This document shows positions 22,392-31,656 of a stretch of 64,000 nt of DNA, piece by piece; position 1 is the stretch's first letter; the number at the start of each line of letters is the position of its first letter. The DNA is taken from positions 434,001 through 498,000 of the forward strand of contig CP089461.1 of the NCBI GenBank assembly GCA_026636295.1, read 5' to 3'. The notes under the pieces were generated by a model that was not told where the DNA came from, searched no databases, and saw nothing but the letters and a program-made list of their open reading frames with translations. Both the position numbers and the translations under genes were made by a program. Source of the stretch: Medakamo hakoo (taxonomy: Eukaryota > Chlorophyta > Trebouxiophyceae > Coccomyxaceae).

Positions 22392-22613
22392 TTTTTTTCG
22401 TCCAAGCCAAAACTAAAGATCCGTCTACCCGCCTGGGCCCGCCTAGTCTCTCTACGGGTGTACACGGGAGGGCGGGTCACGCCCGGCCCTGTGTGTCCGG
22501 ATTGGGCAGGAGGTCGGCGCCCTCGCCCCCCGGGCTCCCTGCGGGAAAACGAGTGTGTGCGAGTGTTTTGCGCTGCGCCGTCGGGCGTGCCCTTCACTGC
22601 CTCATCAAGACCG

Positions 22614-24193
22614 ATGCTGCTCTGTCCGGCGTCCGCCCCCTCCCGCGCCCTGCGCGTGGCGGGGACCTCCCGCCCTGTGCGCCTGTTGGAAGTGGACGAG
22701 CCCGTACTCAAGGAGATTCTGGAGCAAGGGTGAGGAGGAGTATTGTGGGGCGGAGGCGGGCGACAACAAAACGCGGCCCTCCGCGCATCGACAGCCCGCT
22801 CAATTTTCCATCAAAAAACTCCAGCGTCCACATCAAAGCCACCCGCGCCGGCCCGGCCGTCCTGTGCACGGCGGCCGCCACGTACGAGCTCAAGACAGTG
22901 GAGACGACGAACGCGCTGCTGCTGGTGCCGGAGGGCGAGGTATGAGTGGATGCGCAAGGGGTTTGAAAACGACCAACCACTGGCTCTTTCGGTTCGCATG
23001 AGAGAGAGAGAGACGCGGCGCGAGGGGGGCGCAGTGCCGCCTGCCCGCTCGTGCGGGGACAGGCCGCGTCCATCGTCGTCAAATGGAAGAGTGGAAAGCT
23101 CTCCAACCAACCTCAGCCCGCCCCTCCCCCCACCCCCACCCCCTCTCTCGCGTCCACAGGCCGCCCGGTCGCCCGCCGTCGCCGCAGCGACCGCCGCCTC
23201 ACACCTCGAACTCGTGCCCACGCCGCCCCGCTTCGACAGCCTGGACGCCGCGCTGCACGCCTCCGCGCTCGGCGAACGCCACCACGGCGAGCCGGGCCCT
23301 TCCGGCGCGTCGTCCCTGCCCCACCCGCCCACGCTCGCCTCGCTCGCGGCGACCACGCCGGCCTCGCCCGCCGAGCTGTGCGCGGCGTTGGCCGCCCGCC
23401 GCGCCTTTCCCTGCCCGTCCGGCACGCCGGGCGGCGTGCGCACCCTGGACCCGCACTACGCGGCGGCGCTGACGGACTGGATCCTCGCGGCCGCGGCGGC
23501 GGGCGGGTGGCCGCTGGACGCCGTCCCCGTCGAGGCGGCGGTGGCCGGCGCGTCGGCGGAGGCGGGCTACCACCCGGCCGTCGTGCGGGCGGGCTTGGCC
23601 CGCCTGGCCCGGCCGCCGCCCGCCCTGGAAGCGGCGGCCGGGCGGGGGGGGAGGGCGAGGCGCCCGCCGCCCCGGCCACGCCGCACGCCGCGCTCGCGGC
23701 CGGCACCCTCCCGCCCGCCACGCCCACCGTCGCCCTGCACCCGGACGCTATCCGGCTGCACGTCGCGGTGACGAGGCTGTTCACCCGGACGCCGCGCTGG
23801 GCGGCGGGCCTGTTCGAAGCGGAGTGGGCGGCCGCCCTGCCGCCGGGCGTCGCGCCGGACTGGGGCTGCCTGGCGGGGGAGGCCCTCCTGGACGGCCCGC
23901 CGTCGCCGTCCAGCGGCGGGCCGGGCGCGCCCCCGCCGCCGTCGCTGCCCGGCGCCCGCCCCGCCCGGGTCACCCACTTTCCCTCGGCGGCCCTGCCCTC
24001 CGACCCGGCCGCCCGGTGCGCGGCGCTCTTTGCCGCCCGGCCGCGGTGGACGGGACCGGCCCTGGCCGCGTATCTAACCCCGCTCGCCTCTCCGCCGGGC
24101 GCGCCCGCGGGCCGGACGCTGGCGGCCATGCTGCTGGCGCACGCGCGGGCGAGCGAGGGGCCGGGCGGGGTCACGCTGTACTCGGCGCGGTGA
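22614..24193 (+). CDS. DCC1: DCC1, Ctf18-RFC subunit (with a reading-frame break)
   Basis: Sister-chromatid cohesion/replication-clamp loader subunit. Exons 22614-22729, 22825-22939 and 23160-24193. Joined text reads LLEVDEPVLKEILEQG, VHIKATRAGPAVLCT, TYELKTVETTNALLLVPEGE and LELVPTPPRFDSLDAAL, matching DCC1. In exon 3 the frame that carries DPHYAAALTDWIL and VVRAGLARLA must change, at a run of eight G at 23644-23651, to reach the C-terminal frame with RLHVAVTRLFTRTPRW and LPPGVAPDWGCLAGEALL, which also matches DCC1. One extra G would restore it, so a sequencing or assembly indel, or a recent mutation, is likely; I see no good GT-AG pair there. Confidence 0.8.
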
Positions 24194-24334
24194 CAAATCA
24201 ATGGATGTGCGTGGGAAAAAAAAATGTGGGGCGGGGTGGTGTGGGAGGACGGACGCGGAGGGGGCGGTGAAAAGAGCTTGCCGTGCACACAAAAAAACTC
24301 CGCATCCGCGTGCTTGTCACATGCGCTCCTCCCC

Positions 24335-24677
24335 CTAATCCCCGAGCACTTGCATCGTGCCGCGGCGCATCGCTTCGCGGCGCATTTTTTTCTTGGACGC
24401 AGCTTTTTTGTGGCGCGAGCCGCCGCGGCCGCCGCCCGCGCCCGCGGCCGTCGCGTTGGCGTACCACCAGAGCGCCACGTTGGCAGACAGGAACAGCGCG
24501 ACGAGGAGGCCGAAGAAGGCGGTGACGGCGACGGCGGTCTGGGAGTGTGTGTGGAGGGGAGGGGTGGGATGGAGAGAGGCGGGAGGTTGGTTTTCGAGGC
24601 GCGCGCAGCCGGACGCACACAAACGGATATGCGCACGCAGCCGGGCCCGAAGCCCCGGCCTCTCAACGCACGTCCAT
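24335..24677 (-). CDS. Small single-pass membrane protein with basic tail (unknown)
   Basis: Proposed two exons: a 6-nt first exon (24677-24672, Met-Asp) and 24538-24335, giving 68 aa. The protein is one long hydrophobic segment (TAVAVTAFFGLLVALFLSAN) followed by a Gly-rich turn and a strongly basic tail (KKAASKKKMRREAMRRG). Such short proteins with an N-terminal anchor and Lys/Arg-rich cytosolic tail occur in plants, but I cannot assign a function. The splice is chosen because ACACCATGGAC is immediately followed by GTGCGT and the phase fits; another upstream start cannot be excluded. It is divergent with the CHP gene, whose first exon is also tiny. Confidence 0.6.
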
Positions 24678-24917
24678 GGTGTCTGGGGCGCGTGAAGGCG
24701 GTGAGAGTGTGTGGCGCGCGAGCCCTGGTGGTGAGCACGCGCGGGGCGTGTGGAGCAAGCGCGAAAAAAAGTTTTGATGCCTCTGCCAGCAAGGGCGAGC
24801 GCACTCGCAGAGAGAAATTCTCTTTCGGTCGCGTTTCTCCCCACGGCCCGACCCCGGTCCGCCTCCTCCTGAAAAGAGGCCAGGCAGGGCGCGCAGCCCG
24901 CACTGCACCCAGCCACC

Positions 24918-25706
24918 ATGGGCCAGGTGCGAGGGGAGGGGAGGAGGCGAGGGGCGGCGTGTGCGCGCGCGTGCACACACCCATCGCCTGTGCCCCTCTA
25001 CCGCTAGCGGGAAAGGGGCCACCCCCTCCCCTCCATCCCTCACGCCGCCCGCACGCACGCCCTCTCTCTCCCACCCCACACACACCCCCCGCCCCAGGCC
25101 ATGTCCTTTGGCCTGACCCAGTACGACGTGGAAGAGCTGATCGACTACTGCGGCGGCAAATTCAACCAGGCCGAGATCGAGGCGCTCTACCGCCGCTTCC
25201 GCGCGCTGGACCGCGGGCGCAAGGGCTTCCTGACGGCGGAGGAGGTGACGGCCATCCCCGAACTGTCCATCAACCCGCTGGCCAAGCTGCTGGAACGCCA
25301 GCTGGAAGGCAACTTCAAGAATTTCGTCGGCGTCCTGTCCGCCGCGTCGTCCCGTTCGACGTGGGACGACCGGGTGCGCCTCATCTTCGCAATCTTTGAC
25401 GCGGACGGCGACGGCATCGTGTCGCGGGCGGACCTGGGCCTGATGGTCCGGGCCCTGGCCGGGTCGGGCCTGTCTGAAGGCGAGATTGAGGCGGTCGTGT
25501 CGGGCGCCCTGGCGGAGGCGGGCGAGCGGGCGGCGGCGGCGGGCGTGGGTGGTGGTGGGGACGGGGGCGGTGGCGACGCAGCAGCGGCAGGAACAACGAC
25601 AAGGGGAGGAGAGGGGAGGGTGGACGGCCTGCGCTTGGACGACTTCCGGCGCGCGCTGTCCAAGCGGGACCTGCCCATGGCGGTGGCGGTGCCGACGGAT
25701 TATTGA
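24918..25706 (+). CDS. Calcineurin B-homologous (CHP/CNB-like) EF-hand protein
   Basis: Two exons: 24918-24926 (ATG GGC CAG only) and 25098-25706, 205 aa. The 9-nt exon supplies MGQ, giving an N-terminal Gly suited to myristoylation. The body resembles animal CHP: RFRALDRGRKGFLTAEEV, then IPELSINPLAKLL, and AIFDADGDGIVSRADLGLMV. Only the third EF-hand (DADGDGIVSRAD) looks competent for calcium; the first is degenerate and the last is interrupted by a Gly-rich insertion of about 35 residues. CHP/CNB proteins bind Na+/H+ exchangers, calcineurin A or kinases; the partner here is unknown. A single-exon reading starting at the second Met (25101) would lose the myristoylation site. Confidence 0.83.
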
Positions 25707-25871
25707 TGTGACAAATGAGGAAAGGAAAAGCAGCGGGGCAGGTCGAAGGGTGGGCGCACAGACCATACCGGCAAACGCAGCGCGCGCTCGCCCGCTCGCC
25801 CCACTCTCTCGTCCGCGCGCGCCTCGCAGCGCCTCGCCTTCAGTCGCGCTCCTCCATACAGCCCCCGCGCC

Positions 25872-27345
25872 ATGCAGAGGACGCTCTCCAGCACTTGCGC
25901 GGGGACACGGACGGCCCTGCCCGCGTCCACGTCGCGGCGCGCCCCGGCACGCCGCGGCCGCGGGCCGCCGCCGACGACGACCGCACTGCTGACGGCCGCG
26001 CCCTCGCCCGCCGCGCCGACGGGCGACTTGGAGGGCGTAGCCAAGGCACGGTGAGTGTGTAAGGGATAGCGCCGCGTGGAGAGAAAGCCGGAACAGGCGC
26101 GGACGGCCGGGCGGCGCGTCGCGGAAGGCGCACAAACGCCCGCGCCGCATCGGCGCGCGGCCGGCCGGGCCTGGGGGGAGCGAGCGCGCTCCGCTCCCTC
26201 TCCCTCGCCGCCCCCGCCTCCCCCGCCGGCCCGCGTCCCCCCTCCCATCCCCCAATTGGATGACAGGACAGACGGGTGATCTTGCCGGGCGGCGCGGAAC
26301 TGCGGTAGAAAGAGCCGGCGGACCCGGCGGCGGCGGCCTCCCGAGAGAACGGGCGCCCCCGCGGCCCTTCACCCGCCTCATCAACCTGCACCCACACCCG
26401 CCCCTCCCCCCACCCGCCCCCGCCCCCCACCCCCACCCCAGCCTCATCACCGCCATCAAAACGCCCTACCTCCCCAACGGCAAAATCGACTTGCCCGCCT
26501 ACGACAACCTGGTGTCCCTCCAAGTCGCGGGCGGGGCGGACGCGCTCGTCATCGGCGGCACAACGGGCGAGGGTCACTTGATGTCGTGGGACGAGCACAT
26601 CATGCTGATCGCGCACACCGTCAACGCCTTTGGCGGCCCCTCCGGCCCGCTGGCCGTCATCGGCAACACGGGCAGTAACGCCACGCGGGAAGCCCTGCAC
26701 GCGACGGAGCAGGGCTTTGCAGTGGGCATGGACGCGGCCCTGCACGTGAATCCCTACTACGGCAAGACGTCGTCCGCGGGGCTGGCCACCCACTTCAAGG
26801 CCGTCCTGGATGAAGGGCCCGCCATCCTGTACAACGTGCCGGGGCGCACGGGCCAGGACATCCCGACGGACGTGGTGCTGGGGCTGGCGGACCACCCCAA
26901 CTTTCTGGGCGTCAAGGAGTGCACGGGCAACGGCCGCATCAGCGCCTACGCGGACGCGGGCGTGCGGTGTTGGTCGGGCAACGACGACGAGGCGCACGAC
27001 GCCGTGCACGGGGGCGCCCGCGGGGCGGGCGCCATCTCGGTGACGTCCAACCTGTTGCCGGGCACGTTCGCGTCGCTGCTGAAGACGCGGGACGACGCCA
27101 CGGCCGCGGCGCTGCAGCCGCTCATCGCCTGGATGTTTTGCGAGCCCAACCCCATCGCCATCAACACGGCCCTGGCCATGTGCGGGCTGTGCCGGCCCGT
27201 GTTCCGGCTGCCGTACGTGCCGCTGTCGCGGCCCCAGCGCGAGGAGGGCGCGCGCCTGCTGCGCGAGGTGTCCCACCTCCTGCCGGGCGTGGAGGCGGTG
27301 CGCGTGTTGGAGGACGACGATTTCAAGCTGTGCGCCCGGTATTAA
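25872..27345 (+). CDS. DAPA: 4-hydroxy-tetrahydrodipicolinate synthase (DHDPS), plastid
   Basis: First committed step of lysine synthesis: aspartate semialdehyde plus pyruvate. Exons 25872-26050 and 26442-27345, joined through a split Arg codon to give [20 protein letters not shown], as in plant DHDPS; 360 aa. An Arg/Ala/Ser/Thr-rich transit peptide occupies the first 50 residues. Catalytic positions are present: GGTTGEG (substrate Thr-Thr), [10 protein letters not shown] (Tyr of the catalytic triad) and GVKECTGN (Schiff-base Lys). The intron is 391 bp, longer than most here. The C-terminus ([10 protein letters not shown]) is near the plant consensus. Confidence 0.93.
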
Positions 27346-27535
27346 AGGGGAGGCGGGGGGGAGGCGGGCAGGCCTTGGAGGGAGGCGGGGAGGGGGGGCG
27401 TGACGGGGGGTTGCGTCTTTTTTGTGTTGCTCCTGGGAGACGGGCGCGTGGAAGTGCAAGAAACCCAAAACACAGCGCGCGCGCACTCTGCCTGGGAAAG
27501 AAAAAACAGACACACAGGCGCACGTTCTAAACAAT

Positions 27536-28234
27536 CTACAGCTCCACCCGCGGCCCCGGCGGCGGGCCGGGCGCCCCGCCCGGCAGGTCCACGGCCCACA
27601 ACCCGGGCGCCACCTGCTCCGTCCGCACGGCCGGCGGCGGGATGAGGGGGGCGGGCGCCCCCGCGTCCCCGCGCCCGCGCCCCGCGTCCCCGCCCCCACC
27701 TCGCAGGCGCCCGTAAGCGGCGTCCGCCGCCTCCAGCTCTTCCGGCGTGCGCGCGGCCTTCAGGGCGTCGCACACCTGGCTGAACGCAGCTGTGCGGGCG
27801 CGGGAGACGGCGGCCGCGTCGGACAGGCCGCAGGTCGGGGGTGGGGCCGCCAAGGCGGCCGCAGCTTCGGCCAGCCCGCCCAGGGCCGGCCCGCCCCCCG
27901 CGGCCGCCTCAGCAGTCACGGGCCGGCCGTCCACCAGCTCGGCCAGCAACGCCGCCCGGGCGTCGCACCGGGCAACGGCCTCGTCACACGCGGCCGTGTC
28001 GCCCGCCAGGCCGGCGGCGGCGGTGCGTCGGTGGAAGGCCGCCGCATCGGCCGCTTCCTGTATTTTTTTTTCTCAGTCGCGTGGATGAGTACGCGTGCGT
28101 CGTTTTTTTTCGGATCGGCGGCCGCCCGCGCGCCTCCTCCTTCCCCTTACCGTCTGGTAGACTTGCACCACCTCTGCCAGATCGCGAAAGCCCGCGGGCG
28201 GCTGGTGGCCCGTGCCCGTGCGGCGGCCGGACAT
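27536..28234 (-). CDS. Unknown Ala-rich helical protein
   Basis: Two exons (28234-28151, 28057-27536), phase 0, 201 aa. I do not recognise the family. Visible features: a start MSGRRTGTGHQPPAGFRDLA, an amphipathic N-terminal half (AEVVQVYQT, CDEAVARCDARAALLAELVDG), a region with FSQVCDALKAARTPEELEA, a Gly-rich linker and a C-terminus with VAPGLWAVDLPGG. No signal peptide, membrane segment or catalytic motif is visible. It shares a 291 bp divergent spacer with dyskerin. Confidence 0.55.
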
Positions 28235-28525
28235 CTTGTGGCTTGGTCGCCAGTGGTCAGGGCGCGAGCGAAAGACGGCAGAGCCGCGGCGCTTTTTGCG
28301 ATTGGCGTCGCACGAGTGTGGGGGAGAGGGAGCGGGTGCACTGTGCCTGGGCGTGCGGGTCCCTGTGTGCGCGCCGTGTCAGGCGTCTTTTGTTTTTCGT
28401 TCTCCTTTCCCCGATTACCGCTGTGCGAGCCCGGGCCCAACGCATTGCGAAGTCTCTTCCGCGGAGCGTAAGGCGAGCTCGTCCGCCCGTGTCCGCCCGC
28501 CCGCTTCCACCCAAAACCACGCACA

Positions 28526-30552
28526 ATGACCGTGGCCGACGAAAAGGCTGCCAAGAAGGCAGCCAAGGCCGCGGCCAAAGCAGCCGCTTCCGGCCCCGCG
28601 CCCGGCGCCGACGCCCACGTCTTGGCCCCGACCAAAGTCACGCCGCCGCTGGACACGTCGAAATGGCCGCTCCTCCTAAAAAACTATTCCAAGCTGAATG
28701 TGCGGACGGGGCACTACACGCCCATCGCGAGTGGCAGCACGCCGCTGGCCCGGCCTTTAGCGGGTGAGTTTCTTTTTTTCCGCTCGCTCGTGCCTGGCCG
28801 GCGGCTAGGCGAGCTGCCTTTTGTTTGCGACGCCGTGCGGGCATGCAGCGCCGCCGGCGCGCTCCAGGCTGCCTGCCCGACGATAGAACACATGCTTGTG
28901 CTTCCATTGACTCGGGCGTAGATGGGGGTGGAGTGGTGCGCGGCCCCGCAAAACGGGACGCATGCGAATGCGACCAAGCCGGCGGCTCGTCGAAGCAAGA
29001 GGCATGGCCTGCCTGCGTCGCACCGTCCCGCCATGGGGCGGGCTTTGCCGGGCGTGCGCTGGGCGTAGCTACAAGCCCTAGGTCGCTGTGTACATACTGA
29101 GCTTGACAGCTGGAGGTTGCGTGGCCTCCAGAGCCCGCGGGCGGGCGCGCCGGACGGGGAGGGGAGGCGCGGCCGACCCCCAGCCGCCACCGCCACCACC
29201 ACCCCACCACACCACACCCCGGGCCGACCACCCCCTCTCACGCCCCCGCTCCCATCCCCCTGCCCGCCCGGCTCTGCACTCCTCCCCCCCCCCCTCCCCA
29301 CCCTCCAGAGTACATCCGGTACGGCGTCATCAACCTGGACAAGCCCTCCAACCCGTCCTCGCACGAGGTCGTCGCCTGGGTGCGCCGCATCCTGCGCGTC
29401 GACAAGACGGGCCACTCGGGCACGCTCGACCCGAAGGTGACGGGCAACCTCATCGTGTGCATCGACCGGGCGACCCGGCTGGTGAAAGCCCAGCAGGGCG
29501 CGGGGAAGGAGTACGTGTGCGTGGCCCGCCTGCACGCCGGCCCCGAGGGCGGCGCCGGGCGCGTCGCGCGCGCGCTCGCGTCGCTGACGGGCGCGCTCTT
29601 CCAGCGCCCGCCCCTCATCTCCGCCGTCAAGCGCCAGCTCCGCGTCCGCACCATCTACGAGTCCAAGCTGCTGGAGTACGATGAAGCCCGCCACCTGGCC
29701 GTCTTCTGGGTCAGCTGCGAGGCCGGCACGTACATCCGCACGCTGTGCGTCCACCTCGGCCTGCTGCTGGGCGTCGGCGGCCACATGCAGGAGCTGCGCC
29801 GCGTCCGGTCGGGCGCGCTCGGCGAGGGCGACGCCATGGTCACCCTGCACGACGTCCTCGACGCCCGCTGGGCGGCGGACACGCTGGGCGACGAAGCCTA
29901 CCTGCGCCGCGTCGTCCTGCCGCTCGAAGCCGTGCTGGGCGGGTACAAGCGCCTCGTCCTCAAAGACTCCGCCGTCAACGCCGTCTGCTACGGCGCCAAG
30001 CTCATGATCCCGGGCCTGCTGCGCTATGAGGACGGCATCGAGGTCGGCGACGAGGTGGTGCTGATGACGACCAAGGGCGAGGCCGTAGCGCTCGGCGTCG
30101 CGGGCATGACGACGTCCACACTGGCGACGTGCGACCACGGCGTCGCGGCCCGCGTCAAGCGCGTCATCATGGAGCGGGACACGTACCCGCGCCGGTGGGG
30201 GCTGGGGCCCGTCGCCTCCAAGAAAAAGGCGCTCATCGCGGAGGGGAAGCTGGACAAGTACGGGCGGCCCAACGCCGAGACGCCGGCCGAGTATTTGCGC
30301 GCGGTCCCGGACGCTGTCGCCGGCGGCGGCGGGGGTGGCGCGCCGCCCGCGCCCTCGGCCGCCGGTCCGTCTCCCGTCCCTCCGACGGTCGTCAGTGCGG
30401 GTGGGGGCGGCGAGCCGGACGCGGACGCCAAAGCCGCCAAGAAAGCGGCCAAAAAAGAAAAGAAACGGAAGGAAAAGGAGGCGGGCGGCGGCGGGTCGTC
30501 GGACGGCGAGAAAGGGGAGAAGAAGAAGAAGAAGAAAAAGGACAAGGAGTGA
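28526..30552 (+). CDS. CBF5: Dyskerin/CBF5, H/ACA snoRNP pseudouridine synthase
   Basis: Catalytic subunit of H/ACA RNPs, which pseudouridylate rRNA and snRNA and support telomerase RNA. Exons 28526-28763 and 29309-30552, joined as [20 protein letters not shown], 493 aa. The TruB catalytic block [15 protein letters not shown] (catalytic Asp) is intact, followed by [32 protein letters not shown], and a PUA domain near residues 280-360 ([32 protein letters not shown]). The ends are Lys-rich, as usual for nucleolar targeting. The single intron is 545 bp and contains a possible H/ACA RNA. Confidence 0.96.
28935..29076 (+). ncRNA. Candidate intronic H/ACA snoRNA (unproven)
   Basis: Within the dyskerin intron. 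A 5' hairpin core spans 28941-28981: CGCAT/ATGCG stem around a GCGA loop, extended by GG/CC, an internal loop, then CGGC/GCCG. A second hairpin spans 29013-29068: CTGCGT/GCGTAG outer stem, CGCAC/GTGCG, an internal loop, then CCCGCC/GGCGGG. ACA follows at 29071-29073. Two hairpins with internal loops and a terminal ACA fit the H/ACA layout and length; the H box between them is only approximate (AGAGGCA). Chance pairing is easy at this GC content. Confidence 0.35.
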
Positions 30553-30918
30553 GGGCAGGGGTGGGGGGCGGGGGCGGCACCCCCCCGCCCCCGCCTCGCC
30601 GCCCCGCGCCGCTTCCCACCCCTTGTGTGCTGTGCTGGATGGATGGCATGGGAGGTGGACCGGGGTTTGGGACGAGGGGGGGGACACAAGCCCAACGAGT
30701 GGGGGCGGGGGCGAGCTGTTTTTTGGGAGGCGCGCGCTTCTTTTTGTATCACCAACCAAACATGAAAACATTCATTGCATTGACAATACTCCCCCGCCCC
30801 TGGGCGCACACACGGACGTGGCGGGCGCGGGAAGGGAGGGTGACAGCCCCGCGGCGCGCACTACCGCACATGGACCGCCCCGCCCACCACCAGGACACAG
30901 CTCCCACCGCTGCACCAT
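30553..30918. other. Convergent spacer, dyskerin / small membrane protein
   Basis: 366 bp of presumed 3' UTRs. It contains a G-run/C-run inverted repeat just after the dyskerin stop (about 30568-30594) and an A/T-richer stretch near 30750-30790. No gene is seen. Confidence 0.5.
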
Positions 30919-31391
30919 TCACGTGCCGGCCCCCATGCTAGAGTCCCCAGACATGACGTAACCGGCGTGCCCCAACGCGACGAGCACGGCGCTGAAGAAG
31001 ACGCGGTCCCTCACGGCGGGCGAGACGCGGCCGCGCAGGCCGATGCGAATGAGCGGGAGGAGGGGGGCGTAGACCAGCGGGGCGTAATTGGAGAGGGGAG
31101 GGCTTTTGCGGCGGGGTGGGGGGCTGTGTTGTGTGTGGGTTGGGTGGGCGGGGGCGGTCCCATGGGCGTCAGTCAGCCGGGCGGGATGGAGGGATGGGAG
31201 GGGGGGCGGCTGGGCGGAGGGCAGAGAGCGTGTCGCGTCCTCGTGCCCCCGCCCATTCCAGCGCCACTTCCCGTCGCCCGCCCTCGTTTCAAGCTGCACA
31301 GCGTCATGTGGAGCAAATCCTGCTGCTCGAACAACACTCACGTGGGTGGTGGCGCCTTGCCCGACAGGAATTCGTCATCGACCGCAACCAT
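30919..31391 (-). CDS. Small membrane protein (77 aa), unknown
   Basis: Two exons (31391-31342, 31102-30919) that join through a split Thr codon to give MVAVDDEFLSGKAPPPTPPL, then NYAPLVYAPLLPLIRIGLRG and a hydrophobic RVFFSAVLVALGHAGYVMSG. The phase agreement and the plant-like block (YAPLLP-IRIGLR-----VRDRVF) make it a real gene. Similar short proteins in plants are annotated only as uncharacterised or 'K+/H+ exchange-like'; I know of no established function. One or two membrane helices are expected. Confidence 0.72.
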
Positions 31392-31656
31392 TGTTCTTGA
31401 AGCGAGTGTGCGGCGAGACGTCTGTGCTGCCCCCGCCTCAGCCTATGCAAAACACAACCCACTGCTTCCTCCGCTCCCTGTTACACGCGCAACGGAAAAA
31501 TAGAGAACCCGCTTGACCCCCACCACCCTCACGCAGGCAAACTGAAGCTCTCGTTCGTCGTGTGCCGTTTTTGAACAATCCTCCCAAAAAAGCAAAACAG
31601 CGGGCGCACAGCGCGCCCCGCCCCTGCCCCGCCCCGCCCGCGAGGGTTGGGGCCTC

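Noticed and set aside
25101-25706. Starting the CHP-like protein at the second Met
   Set aside because: The spliced 9-nt exon restores the MG- start expected for this family, with proper GT-AG ends and phase.
30568-30594. G-run/C-run inverted repeat after dyskerin as a terminator
   Set aside because: Such pairing is common by chance in this composition, and hairpin terminators are not used for eukaryotic protein genes.
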